A stretch of DNA of 64,000 bases from Candidatus Neomicrothrix sp. UBA2517 (GTDB taxonomy: Bacteria > Actinomycetota > Acidimicrobiia > Acidimicrobiales > UBA8592). The translations under genes were made by a program, and so were the position numbers. Positions 36,754-45,283 of the stretch are shown one piece after another (position 1 is the first letter of the stretch; every line of letters begins with the position of its first letter). The notes under the pieces are model-generated. The model was not told the origin of the DNA and searched no databases. It was given only the letters and a program-made list of their open reading frames with translations. The stretch lies in the NCBI GenBank assembly GCA_002341185.1, contig DDNP01000020.1:31029-95028 (forward strand), given 5' to 3'.

Positions 36754-39126
36754 TCATTCTGCGGCGACAGGGATGAAGTTCCTTCGTGCTCCGTAATTGT
36801 CGTACGGGGCGTACAAAGTTGTTCTTTGAGTTAGGTTTCTTCCTAATGGTTTGCATAATTCCTCAAAATGTCTTCTCCCTAACATTTGCCCATGCTTTGC
36901 TCCTGCAGCTCGTGATATATTCTCTCCATTCAGAGTGCCTCCGACATCATTAACTCCTGCTTGAAGCATTTGTTTCATGCCTTCTAGGCCTATCTTTACC
37001 CAAGAGGCTTGGATATTATCGATGTAACCATGATAAGTGATTCTTGCTATTGCGTGAACAAGGATGTTCTCTCTAAAGGTTGGACCACGACGGGCCCCTT
37101 TGCGAAGGTAGATTGGCGATGCCATATGAACAAAAGGAAGACCAACGAATTCCGTGAAACCTCGGGTCTCTTTTTGTAATTCTCGGGTACGAATCAGGTG
37201 ACGCGCCCAATTGATTGGCTCTTCAACTGTTCCAAACATCATGGTCACATTTGATCGTAAACCAATACTGTGGGCAGTTCTATGCGCCTCAAGCCATTCA
37301 TCTGTTGAAATTTTGTCCGGACACAAAGTGGCTCGAATTTCGTCATCAAGAATTTCTGCTGCCGTTCCAGGTAAGGAACGAAGACCAGCTTTGTAGGCCC
37401 TCTTTAAATAGTCACTTAGTGGCTCGCCGAGTCTTTTAGCTCCTTCAGTAACTTCCAGTGCTGTGAATCCATGAATATGTAAATCAGGTAACTCGTCATG
37501 AATCGCTTGACACATGTCTATATAGTAATCACCATCAAAGTCTGGGTGAATTCCTCCTTGCAGGCATACCTCAGTAGCCCCATTTGCATAGGATTCGGCA
37601 GCACGCGCAATCACCTCTTCTAGAGAATGCAAGTACGGTTTTCCGCGCAGATTTAGGGATAATGGGCCTTTCGAAAAACCACAGAATTTGCATTTGAACG
37701 TACAAACATTTGTGTAGTTGATGTTGCAATTAGATACAAATGTGACTGTTTCGCCGTTGACTGATTTTCGAAGTGAATCTGCATAATCTGCAATTAAGCG
37801 AACTTGACCACCTCTGGCGCGAAAAAGTGAAACTATTTGCTCTTCGCTTAGGTCCTCACCGGAAGATGCACTATCTAATATTTCACTAATTTCTTTTGAT
37901 ATTTTAGGCTTATGCAAAAGAAGGTTTGAAGGTGAAATAGTTGATCCAGAATACCATTGAGTTGATTTTTCACCTATTTGAGCCACTTCAGCTCCATCAT
38001 CTACGTTGGTTATTAGCTCTATTTTCTCAGGAAATATAGAGCCAGGATCATCACGACCTAAAAGTTCGCTATCTGTTCGGTCAAGTACAGAAAAGTGCAA
38101 TTTGGTATCAATCCATTTATCGGGGTTTCTTGCAAATTCAGGGTAAACAGTTAATCGTGGGGCTAGGAAGAATCCATTATTTTCAGAAACTAATTTCAAA
38201 CGTTCGAGAGATGGCCAAGGTCTTTCAGGGTTAACGAAGTCAGCGGTTATCGGTGATACGCCACCCCAATCGTCGATACCAGCATCTAAGAGAACGGAGA
38301 AATCGTCGGATAGGTTTGGCGGTGCTTGAAGGTGAATATCGCTAGGTAGCATAATTCGCGCTAAGGCAATTGTCTCGAGGTAGTCTTTTTCTGGAGCTGG
38401 TTTTTCTTTATGCATCGTTGTTCCAGGTTTTGGAAGGAAATTCTGGATTATGACCTCTTGTATGTGACCGTGACGTTCGTGGATGTCAGCAATCGCTTTA
38501 ATCGTGTTGATGCGGTCTTCCCGAGTTTCCCCTATCCCTACAAGTAATCCTGTTGTGAATGGTATGCATAACTCTCCTGCGTCTTCAAGGGTTTGGAGTC
38601 TTCGAAGCGGCTCTTTGTCAGGAGAGCCCCGATGGCAATCAAGATCCGAATTAAGAGATTCAAGCATCATCCCTTGCGACGGTGATACTTCGCGCAAAAT
38701 TGATAGCTCTTCTCTGGAAATAGCGCCAGCATTCGCATGGGGGAGAAGTCCTGTCTCATCAATTACTAATTGCGCCATTGCGTGTAAATAGTGAATTGTG
38801 GATTCATAACCATTTTCGGTAAGCCATTCTTGAGCAGACGGATAACGCAATTCTGGTTTTTCACCCAGAGTAAAAAGGGCTTCATGACACCCCGCTGTAG
38901 CGCCTTTAAATGCGATTTCTCTAACTTGATCGGGAGAAAGGAAAGGGGATTCAAGTCGCGCAGGGGGTTGAGCAAAAGTACAATAACCACACTTATCTCG
39001 GCAGAGATGGGTGAGTGGAATAAAGACTTTAGGCGAGTAAGTGATACGTGCGCCAAAGTTTTTTGACCGTATTCGTTGAGCTTCATTCATTAAGGATTCA
39101 AGCTGGTTAGTTGATAGTGAACTCAT
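36754..39126 (-). CDS. fbiC: FO synthase FbiC (CofG-CofH fusion)
   Basis: Makes 7,8-didemethyl-8-hydroxy-5-deazariboflavin (FO), the chromophore of coenzyme F420, from tyrosine and a flavin precursor. It is 790 residues with two radical-SAM domains. The CofG half has CRDKCGYCTF (Cys42, 46, 49). The CofH half has CTFKCKFCGFS near residue 473 (CX3CX2C), then GATEVCLQGGIHPDF and AGVNDVGGTLNGENISR. The fused form is typical of actinobacteria, whereas archaea have two proteins. Its ATG overlaps the stop of the HxlR regulator (ATGA), so the two are co-expressed. No fbiA, fbiB or fbiD gene is adjacent. Confidence 0.95.
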   Translation of the reverse strand: MSSLSTNQLESLMNEAQRIRSKNFGARITYSPKVFIPLTHLCRDKCGYCTFAQPPARLESPFLSPDQVREIAFKGATAGCHEALFTLGEKPELRYPSAQEWLTENGYESTIHYLHAMAQLVIDETGLLPHANAGAISREELSILREVSPSQGMMLESLNSDLDCHRGSPDKEPLRRLQTLEDAGELCIPFTTGLLVGIGETREDRINTIKAIADIHERHGHIQEVIIQNFLPKPGTTMHKEKPAPEKDYLETIALARIMLPSDIHLQAPPNLSDDFSVLLDAGIDDWGGVSPITADFVNPERPWPSLERLKLVSENNGFFLAPRLTVYPEFARNPDKWIDTKLHFSVLDRTDSELLGRDDPGSIFPEKIELITNVDDGAEVAQIGEKSTQWYSGSTISPSNLLLHKPKISKEISEILDSASSGEDLSEEQIVSLFRARGGQVRLIADYADSLRKSVNGETVTFVSNCNINYTNVCTFKCKFCGFSKGPLSLNLRGKPYLHSLEEVIARAAESYANGATEVCLQGGIHPDFDGDYYIDMCQAIHDELPDLHIHGFTALEVTEGAKRLGEPLSDYLKRAYKAGLRSLPGTAAEILDDEIRATLCPDKISTDEWLEAHRTAHSIGLRSNVTMMFGTVEEPINWARHLIRTRELQKETRGFTEFVGLPFVHMASPIYLRKGARRGPTFRENILVHAIARITYHGYIDNIQASWVKIGLEGMKQMLQAGVNDVGGTLNGENISRAAGAKHGQMLGRRHFEELCKPLGRNLTQRTTLYAPYDNYGARRNFIPVAAE

Positions 39127-39578
39127 TTTGTCACCCTCACAACTTTCTGCGTCGAAGAGCGACTAGATATTTGGTCAGGAGTAACTTGTACATCGCATTC
39201 TGGGCATAGGGTTATCTGTGTTAAGGCAGTATCGCACTTTGAGTGTGTGAGAATCGTAGGCGGGTCTCCATCTGCGTACCATTTGTCACCCCAGTGCATC
39301 AAGGCAATAAGTGATGGAGACAGATCCTTGCCTCTTTCAGTTAGGACATATTCATTTCGTATAGGGTTATTTTGATATGGCTGCTGGATGACAACGCCTG
39401 CATCATAAAGTTTGCTTAGTCGGTCACTTAAAATATTTTTTGCTATTCCGAGATCTTGCCGGAGTTGCTCAAATCGCCTCACCCCTCTAAAGAGATCCCT
39501 TAATATTAGTATCGTCCATCGATCACCTATGACTGACAGAGTTGAGTCGATAGAACAATGATTTTTTATACTCCGCAC
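39123..39578 (-). CDS. HxlR-family transcriptional regulator
   Basis: A 151-residue winged-helix regulator. The HxlR/MarR-like domain (~8-100) reads CSIDSTLSVIGDRWTILILR then DLFRGVRRFEQLRQDLGIA and a wing YQNNPIRNEYVLTERG. The opening Cys is the conserved HxlR cysteine. The C-terminal ~45 residues carry C-x2-C (LCPEC) plus another Cys, perhaps a metal or redox site. It is coupled to fbiC by an ATGA overlap, suggesting control of F420 chromophore synthesis (inference). The start is GTG with TAACAT 6 nt before it. Confidence 0.9.
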   Translation of the reverse strand: MRSIKNHCSIDSTLSVIGDRWTILILRDLFRGVRRFEQLRQDLGIAKNILSDRLSKLYDAGVVIQQPYQNNPIRNEYVLTERGKDLSPSLIALMHWGDKWYADGDPPTILTHSKCDTALTQITLCPECDVQVTPDQISSRSSTQKVVRVTK

Positions 39579-39584
39579 GTCAGA

Positions 39585-39590
39585 ATGTTA
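39585..39590 (-). promoter_or_regulatory. Probable -10 element for leaderless hxlR-fbiC transcript
   Basis: TAACAT on the minus strand ends exactly 6 nt before the GTG start, with no ribosome binding site. It would drive both hxlR and fbiC. Confidence 0.5.
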
Positions 39591-39612
39591 GCAGGTAAGT
39601 TTCAAATTGCAA

Positions 39613-40698
39613 CTAACTAAAGCTGTTAGCCTTTTGTGTTAACGTTGCAAGTAAATTCTCAAATGAGCTTTCAAAGGCTGAAACACCTTCAGACTCAAGC
39701 AAATCTGCGACTTCAATTAGTTTAATTCCTTGGTCAGTAACCCTTTGAATGATTTCAGAAGACTCATCAAAGTTTAAATCAACTGTTCGAGCAAGCTTTC
39801 CATGATCAATGAATGCTTCAAGGGTTTGGTCAGGAAGCGTGTTGACTGTGTTGGGACCGATTAGAGAGTCAACATAAAGTGTGTCAGGGTATGTTGGATC
39901 TTTAGTGGATGTAGATGCCCAGAGCGGTCTTTGTAACTTAGCGCCACGTTCCTGTAACGATCTCCAACGCTTCGAATCAAATTTTTCCAAAAAGGATTTA
40001 TAGGCTAGTTGGCCTTGAGCGACTGCAGTTTTCCCTTTTAGGTTTATGGCTGCGTCAGTTCCTATCGAATCAAGTCTTTTATCAACTTCAGAATCTGTTC
40101 TTGAAATAAAGAACGAAGCTACTGAGGAGATATTTGATAAGTCTCCTTCTCTGTTCTCAAGGCCGCTTATATAAGCTTCAATTACTTCCTCGTAACGTTC
40201 TACAGAGAAAAGTAAGGTTACATTAACCGAGACTCCTTCAGAAATCATTTGTTTAATAGCGGGGATTCCTTCCTTTGTCCCTGGAATTTTTATTAATACA
40301 TTCGGAAGGTTGAGCTGGCTATTCAAATCTCTAGCTGCAACGATCGTTAACTCAGTATCCCTCGCTAATCTGGGGTCAATTTCAACTGATACGAATCCAT
40401 CGGTTCCATCACTCTCCACAAAAACTGAATTAAGCACCTCAGCAGCTCCGGTAATATCAGTCTTTACTAGCTCCCAATAAGCCTGTTCTATTGAGTAATC
40501 GTTATAAATTAAATCTTTGAATTGGTCGTTGTAAGCATCGGAATTTGTGATGGCTTTTTCAAAAATTGAGGGATTCGAAGTGAGTCCTCTGACTCCATTA
40601 TTAATCCATTCTTGAAGTTCTCCTGATTTCACCCATTCTCTTCGTAAATTATCTAGCCAAGGGCTTTGACCGTAATCGTTATAAAGTCGTGATAGCAA
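39613..40698 (-). CDS. tal: Transaldolase
   Basis: Pentose-phosphate enzyme moving a dihydroxyacetone unit between sugar phosphates. At 361 residues it matches the actinobacterial/cyanobacterial long transaldolase group. Motifs: SPWLDNLRREWVKSGELQEW, GVRGLTSNPSIFEKAI, NVLIKIPGTKEGIPAI (Schiff-base Lys region), GVSVNVTLLFS, and RPLWASTSTKDPTYPDTLYV. The start is TTG with AGGAG 6 nt before it. It follows transketolase by 1 bp and is surely co-transcribed. Confidence 0.95.
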   Translation of the reverse strand: MLSRLYNDYGQSPWLDNLRREWVKSGELQEWINNGVRGLTSNPSIFEKAITNSDAYNDQFKDLIYNDYSIEQAYWELVKTDITGAAEVLNSVFVESDGTDGFVSVEIDPRLARDTELTIVAARDLNSQLNLPNVLIKIPGTKEGIPAIKQMISEGVSVNVTLLFSVERYEEVIEAYISGLENREGDLSNISSVASFFISRTDSEVDKRLDSIGTDAAINLKGKTAVAQGQLAYKSFLEKFDSKRWRSLQERGAKLQRPLWASTSTKDPTYPDTLYVDSLIGPNTVNTLPDQTLEAFIDHGKLARTVDLNFDESSEIIQRVTDQGIKLIEVADLLESEGVSAFESSFENLLATLTQKANSFS

Positions 40699-40699
40699 T

Positions 40700-42616
40700 T
40701 CAATCTCCTTTCCTCTTCACTTCATCATCTATCGACTTGAGATTGATTCCGAGGCTTTCCATTGCTTCATTTCCAGGTGCTGATGCACCGAAACGGTCAA
40801 TACCAATTGATCTGCTAGCGTACTGAGACCAACCTAAGGTTACTCCTGCTTCAACCGATATGACGTTTGATAAGTGCTCCTTATCTCGATCAGTGCTGAA
40901 CGCTTTGTTCATTTCACTTAATTCCCAACTGGGCATCGAAATCACATTAACTGCCTCATTCTTTGCGTACTCCATACAAAGTGAAACTTCCGAACCGGTT
41001 GCGATTAAAGTTGCTTCTGGATTTTCGTGCTGTTTCAAGGTGTAACTACCCTTTTGCGCTAAGTTAACATTAGTTTCTGCGAGGATAGGTAAATTCTGGC
41101 GAGACAGTATCAAGGCAGTCGGTCCATCATGTTGAAGAGCTGTTAACCAAGCGGCAACGGTTTCTTTTGCGTCAGCCGGTCTTATTACTAATAAGCCTGG
41201 AATTGTTCTCAAGGACATGACTTGTTCAACAGGTTGATGAGTTGGGCCATCTTCCCCGACTCCAACAGAGTCGTGTGTGAAGGAATAAATAACTTTCGCT
41301 TTAGACAAAGCAGCCAACCGAATAGCCGGCCGCATGTAATCGCTAAAGACCAAAAAGGTTCCACCAACAGGTATTACGCATCCATGAAGCGCAATTCCAT
41401 TCATAATTGCACCCATTGCATGCTCACGAACTCCATAGAATAATTGCTTTCCATCTGGAGTATCAGAAGATAACTGTTCTGCACCTGATAGAACTGTTCC
41501 AGTATTTCCTGTCAGATCAGCCCCCCCAGCAATAATTGCTAGGTTTTCTGCAGCAGCGTTAAGGCAAACTCCACTAGCGACCCTCGTAGCGATCGCATCA
41601 CCGATGTTCTCTTCGTATAGTTTACGGATAGAAGTAAGGTCCCAAGTTCCCATATTCTCATTCGGGTCCCAACTGTATAACTCGGCTTCTTCATCAAATC
41701 TTTGTCCGGCACTCCGATAGAAGTCTAATACTTCGGGTGGAACATAAAATGATTCTTCAGGGGGGAGACCCATAAGCTTTTTGGTTTCGAAAATTTGCTC
41801 TTCCTTAAAAGCGTAACCATGAGCACTCGGACTATCTGTGAGGGTAGGCGATGGGTAACCTATATGTGTTCTGAGAATTATTAAAGTTGGAGAATTGGCG
41901 TTTGACTTTGCAGCGGTCAAAGCATTTTCTATTTGTTCTAGATCTTCTCCTGATTCATCGAGGTCTATCACATTCCATCCGTATGCTTCGAATCTTTTCC
42001 CAGCATCGTCAGAAAGCGTTAATTCAGTAGGTCCGTCGATAGTTATATGATTGTCATCATAGATGCATACAAGGTTTCCCAATTTTTGGCTACCTGCAAG
42101 AGAGGCAGCTTCATGGCTGATACCTTCGGAAAGGTCGCCATCACCACAAACAACATAAATATTATGATTTACTTTGTCGCTCCCAAACTTTGCCCGAAGC
42201 CAGCGTTCTGAGATTGCCATGCCTACTGCATTAGCGAAACCTTGACCTAGCGGCCCCGTTGTCACTTCAACACCGGCTGTATGTCCGACTTCTGGGTGCC
42301 CAGGAGTTAGACTATTCAACTGTCGAAAATCTTTAAGGTCCTCTAAAGTTAAGCCGTAGCCGGTTAGGTAAAGCATAGCGTATTGAAGGATTGAGGCATG
42401 TCCCGCACTCAGAATGAATCTGTCTCGATTAAACCAGTTAGGGTATTTGGCACTGAATCTCAGGACACGAGTGAAAAGAACATGCGCTAGTGGTGATAGG
42501 GCCATTGCAGTACCTTGGTGACCCGACTTAGCTGCATGCGGAGCATCCATTGCTAAGCCTCTAATTGTATTAATCCCAAGTCTTTCAACTTCTAGGTTTT
42601 GGTTTGCCTCACTCAT
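40700..42616 (-). CDS. tkt: Transketolase
   Basis: Thiamine-diphosphate enzyme exchanging two-carbon units in the pentose-phosphate pathway. At 638 residues it has three domains. The ThDP/metal motif is CGDGDLSEGISHEAASLAG (~160) through DDNHITIDG. The substrate His appears in AHAKSGHQGTAMAL-type start MDAPHAAKSGHQGTAM. The Pyr domain shows FYGVREHAMGAIMNGIALHG (catalytic Glu) and THDSVGVGEDGPTHQPVEQ. GGAGAGAC precedes the ATG. The TPP riboswitch at the window end shows that the organism makes or salvages this cofactor. Confidence 0.96.
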   Translation of the reverse strand: MSEANQNLEVERLGINTIRGLAMDAPHAAKSGHQGTAMALSPLAHVLFTRVLRFSAKYPNWFNRDRFILSAGHASILQYAMLYLTGYGLTLEDLKDFRQLNSLTPGHPEVGHTAGVEVTTGPLGQGFANAVGMAISERWLRAKFGSDKVNHNIYVVCGDGDLSEGISHEAASLAGSQKLGNLVCIYDDNHITIDGPTELTLSDDAGKRFEAYGWNVIDLDESGEDLEQIENALTAAKSNANSPTLIILRTHIGYPSPTLTDSPSAHGYAFKEEQIFETKKLMGLPPEESFYVPPEVLDFYRSAGQRFDEEAELYSWDPNENMGTWDLTSIRKLYEENIGDAIATRVASGVCLNAAAENLAIIAGGADLTGNTGTVLSGAEQLSSDTPDGKQLFYGVREHAMGAIMNGIALHGCVIPVGGTFLVFSDYMRPAIRLAALSKAKVIYSFTHDSVGVGEDGPTHQPVEQVMSLRTIPGLLVIRPADAKETVAAWLTALQHDGPTALILSRQNLPILAETNVNLAQKGSYTLKQHENPEATLIATGSEVSLCMEYAKNEAVNVISMPSWELSEMNKAFSTDRDKEHLSNVISVEAGVTLGWSQYASRSIGIDRFGASAPGNEAMESLGINLKSIDDEVKRKGD

Positions 42617-42693
42617 GTCTCTCCGATCAACGTGTCTACACTAACTTGCCGAAGAGCCTGTAGTAGGCAATTTAAAAATCTTTTCCATGGTAA

Positions 42694-43071
42694 TTAAGCA
42701 TTAACGGTCAAAGGTACAATGATGGGTTCATTTTGATTAAGTCGACAGTACGCTGTTACCTTTCCAGGTGCATCTAATTCTAATTCAGCCCGGATTAATC
42801 TATAAGCAAATAAGCCTGGCTCTATCTGCAACGGCTGGACATTTCGAGCAACCTCATTTCCTTTGAATTGGTATGTTACCTCTAAGGCTGCAGTTCCGCT
42901 TCCGTCTTCATCACTGTGAATCAAAACAACCAAGTGAGGGGCGAGCGTAACAGGAAATTGCTCTGATACTGCAACCGTGAATTGCACACCCGTTAGATTT
43001 AAGCGCGTTAAACCATGCTCATTCTCAAACATTGAAATATCATCAAGAAATAATGCGGCAAGAATTTTCAT
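42694..43071 (-). CDS. Hypothetical protein, small beta-rich
   Basis: A 125-residue protein without a signal peptide. The sequence alternates short hydrophobic strands, as in LTGVQFTVAVSEQFPVTLAP, LVVLIHSDEDGSGTAALEV and AYRLIRAELELDAPG, suggesting a beta-sandwich. The general plan (MKILAALFLDDISM..., G-V-x-F..., hydrophobic V-L-x-H) reminds me of the DUF6941-type small proteins, but I am not sure. GAGGAC precedes the ATG at 8-9 nt. It stands alone upstream of transketolase. Function unknown. Confidence 0.7.
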   Translation of the reverse strand: MKILAALFLDDISMFENEHGLTRLNLTGVQFTVAVSEQFPVTLAPHLVVLIHSDEDGSGTAALEVTYQFKGNEVARNVQPLQIEPGLFAYRLIRAELELDAPGKVTAYCRLNQNEPIIVPLTVNA

Positions 43072-43149
43072 AAAGTCCTCGTTTAAAGCCTACTGTTTAG
43101 CATTAATAACTGACAAATGGGGGAGTGTTGTCTGTCAAGATGCAGCGGG

Positions 43150-43155
43150 TAGTGT
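43150..43155 (+). promoter_or_regulatory. Probable -10 element for leaderless acyl-CoA synthetase operon
   Basis: TAGTGT ends 6 nt before the ATG of the beta-subunit gene. No ribosome binding site is present. Confidence 0.45.
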
Positions 43156-43161
43156 AAGAGT

Positions 43162-43794
43162 ATGCGTTCTTTATCGGAATTTGAAAGTAAACAACTTCTA
43201 GAAACATATGGTCTAGTCGCTTCAAAAGAATCGATTGTAAGTGATATTGATGAAGCCCTTGATGTGGCTGAAAAAATCGGATACCCAGTCGTTTTAAAAA
43301 TATCAGGCGAGAATACTGAACATAAAAGTGAATTAGGCGGTGTAAAGCTAGGGTTACAAAATCAAAGTGACCTATCCATAGCATTCGAGGAGCTACAAGA
43401 GAGCAATAGCCAATTTTTTGAATTCCTAGTTTCTGAGTACATAGTGGGAAAGCGTGAATTCATTGCAGGTTACCTCATAGACAAAGACTTCGGCCCGACA
43501 GTGATGTTTGGCCTCGGAGGTATTTTCGCTGAGGCCATCACAGACGTTACTTTCAGGATTCTGCCTTGCGACCGTGAAGAGCTTACTGCAATGATTCATC
43601 AACTAAAGTCCAGTAAATTACTGGAGGCATTCCGTGGTGAACCTGAAATTGATATTGAAGCCCTTGTTGACGTCCTTGAATCAATTGCAACCTGTGGTTT
43701 AAGCAACCCTGATGTAATAGCAATTGACGTAAATCCAATAATAATAAAAAATGACTTTCCGATAGCCGTAGACGCATTGGTAATCAGATCATGA
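43162..43794 (+). CDS. ADP-forming acyl-CoA synthetase, ATP-grasp (beta) subunit
   Basis: A 210-residue ATP-grasp subunit of the NDP-forming acetyl/acyl-CoA synthetase family, which interconverts acyl-CoA + ADP + Pi with acid + CoA + ATP. Matching blocks: ESKQLLETYGL at the start, AEKIGYPVVLKISGENTEHKSE, GGVKLGL, SEYIVGKREFIAGYLIDKDFGP, VMFGLGGIFAE and VIAIDVNPIII. The gene for the alpha subunit follows with an ATGA overlap. The acyl substrate (acetate, branched, aryl) is unknown. Confidence 0.88.
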   Translation: MRSLSEFESKQLLETYGLVASKESIVSDIDEALDVAEKIGYPVVLKISGENTEHKSELGGVKLGLQNQSDLSIAFEELQESNSQFFEFLVSEYIVGKREFIAGYLIDKDFGPTVMFGLGGIFAEAITDVTFRILPCDREELTAMIHQLKSSKLLEAFRGEPEIDIEALVDVLESIATCGLSNPDVIAIDVNPIIIKNDFPIAVDALVIRS

Positions 43795-45248
43795 ATAAAC
43801 AAGAGAACTTACGTGCATTATTCAATCCCAAGGGTATCGCAGTCATTGGTGCCTCCACGCACCCGGGAAAATTTGGTTTTGTGGCACTCCACAACATACT
43901 TTCAGCTGGCTTTGAAGGAAATATATTCGCAACGAATCCCAAAACTCCAGAGATCCTAGGAATCCAAACTCTCGGTTCAGTTTCCGAAATCCCTAATGGC
44001 ATGATTGACGTAGCAATGATTTGCCTTGGTCCCGACCAGGCGATAGATATTCTTCCCGAATTAGCTGATAAGGGTGTTAGATCTGCATTTCTAGTCTCTG
44101 GTGGGTTTCGTGAAAGTGGCGAAAAGGGCATGGAACTAGAGCAAAAACTAGTAGAAACAGCTAATACGTTAGGTATTGCAATTGCTGGGCCAAATGGGCA
44201 AGGTTTCATATCAACGCCAGCGAAACTATGTTCTCAGATTGTCTCGCCATATCCACCAAATGGATCTATATCCATAGCGAGTCAAAGTGGAAATATACTA
44301 TCGGCTTTCTTAAATCTTTCTCGTGCACAAAATATTGGTGTCGCAAGGGCTATTTCAATTGGAAATCAAGCTCAGTTGAGTATTGAAGATTACATCCGCT
44401 ACTTTGGGGACGATGCGGAAACTAAGGTAGTAGTAGCTTACGTGGAAGGACTTCCAAATGGAAGAAAATTCTTTGAGGTGTTGAAGGAAGTTACGAAGGG
44501 AAAACCTGTTGTCATCATCAGAGGGGGATACACAAATGATGGAGCAAAGGCTGCATCTAGCCACACAGGCTCTATGGCATCTGATCAAAAGATTTTTGAA
44601 ACTGCTGTCAGTCAAGCAGGTGGCATTCTCGCAGAAGACCCTATCGAGGCATTCGAATTCGCTTCTTCGTTCGCAGTAACGCCCACGCCAAAGGGTAGAA
44701 ATGTCATTATCCTTACGACTGCGGGTGGATGGGGAGTTATTACCTCGGATGCTATTTCTGATTCAAGTTTAAACCTTCTGCCGTTACCACCTGACCTAGA
44801 AGTTTCGATCGATGAACATCTTCCGCCCCGATGGAGTAAAAGTAACCCGATTGACCTGGCAGGGGGTGAGACCCGCGACACTATTCCTTCTTTGATATCT
44901 CTTGTGCTAGCACATAGAGAGGTTGATTCAATGATTTTCCTAGGATTAGGGATCCAAGGCAACGTTGCCAGAAGCTATTTGGAGAGTCCCATAGTAACCG
45001 ACGACACCAAAAGGATGGCCAACTTTCACATTGCACAGGAAAAGAGGTATTCCGAAGCAATCATTAATGCATCAATTGAATTCCAAAAACCAATCTTTGT
45101 GTCTACAGAAATTGCGATTGCTGATTTAAATAACCCTGGACCAAAATCATTAAAGGACTCTGGAGCTCTTTGCTTCAACTCACCATTATCTGCAGTGAAA
45201 GCTCTTGATGTGGTAACGAACTATTCTCTTAGAGATAGTATAAGTTAA
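43791..45248 (+). CDS. ADP-forming acyl-CoA synthetase, CoA-binding (alpha) subunit
   Basis: A 485-residue partner of the preceding ATP-grasp subunit. The CoA-binding Rossmann domain (~8-130) has IAVIGASTHPGKFGFVALHN and IDVAMICLGPDQA. The ligase domain (~140-290) has AGPNGQGFIS, SIASQSGNILSAFL, and the phospho-His loop AASSHTGSMASD (His ~266). A third domain (~300-465) completes the fold. In archaeal ACD enzymes this His carries the phosphoryl group between active sites. Separate alpha and beta genes, beta first, contrast with the fused forms common in bacteria. Confidence 0.9.
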   Translation: MNKQENLRALFNPKGIAVIGASTHPGKFGFVALHNILSAGFEGNIFATNPKTPEILGIQTLGSVSEIPNGMIDVAMICLGPDQAIDILPELADKGVRSAFLVSGGFRESGEKGMELEQKLVETANTLGIAIAGPNGQGFISTPAKLCSQIVSPYPPNGSISIASQSGNILSAFLNLSRAQNIGVARAISIGNQAQLSIEDYIRYFGDDAETKVVVAYVEGLPNGRKFFEVLKEVTKGKPVVIIRGGYTNDGAKAASSHTGSMASDQKIFETAVSQAGGILAEDPIEAFEFASSFAVTPTPKGRNVIILTTAGGWGVITSDAISDSSLNLLPLPPDLEVSIDEHLPPRWSKSNPIDLAGGETRDTIPSLISLVLAHREVDSMIFLGLGIQGNVARSYLESPIVTDDTKRMANFHIAQEKRYSEAIINASIEFQKPIFVSTEIAIADLNNPGPKSLKDSGALCFNSPLSAVKALDVVTNYSLRDSIS

Positions 45249-45271
45249 TCACGGATATCAAAATTTGGAAC

Positions 45272-45277
45272 TAGACT
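45272..45277 (+). promoter_or_regulatory. Probable -10 element for leaderless PBP4-like transcript
   Basis: TAGACT ends 6 nt before the GTG start at 45284. No ribosome binding site is present. Confidence 0.45.
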
Positions 45278-45283
45278 CAGACC

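Noticed and set aside
42630..42690. Intrinsic terminator after the 125-residue hypothetical gene
   Set aside because: TTGCC/GGCAA arms exist, but on the minus strand no T-run follows, so it does not qualify.
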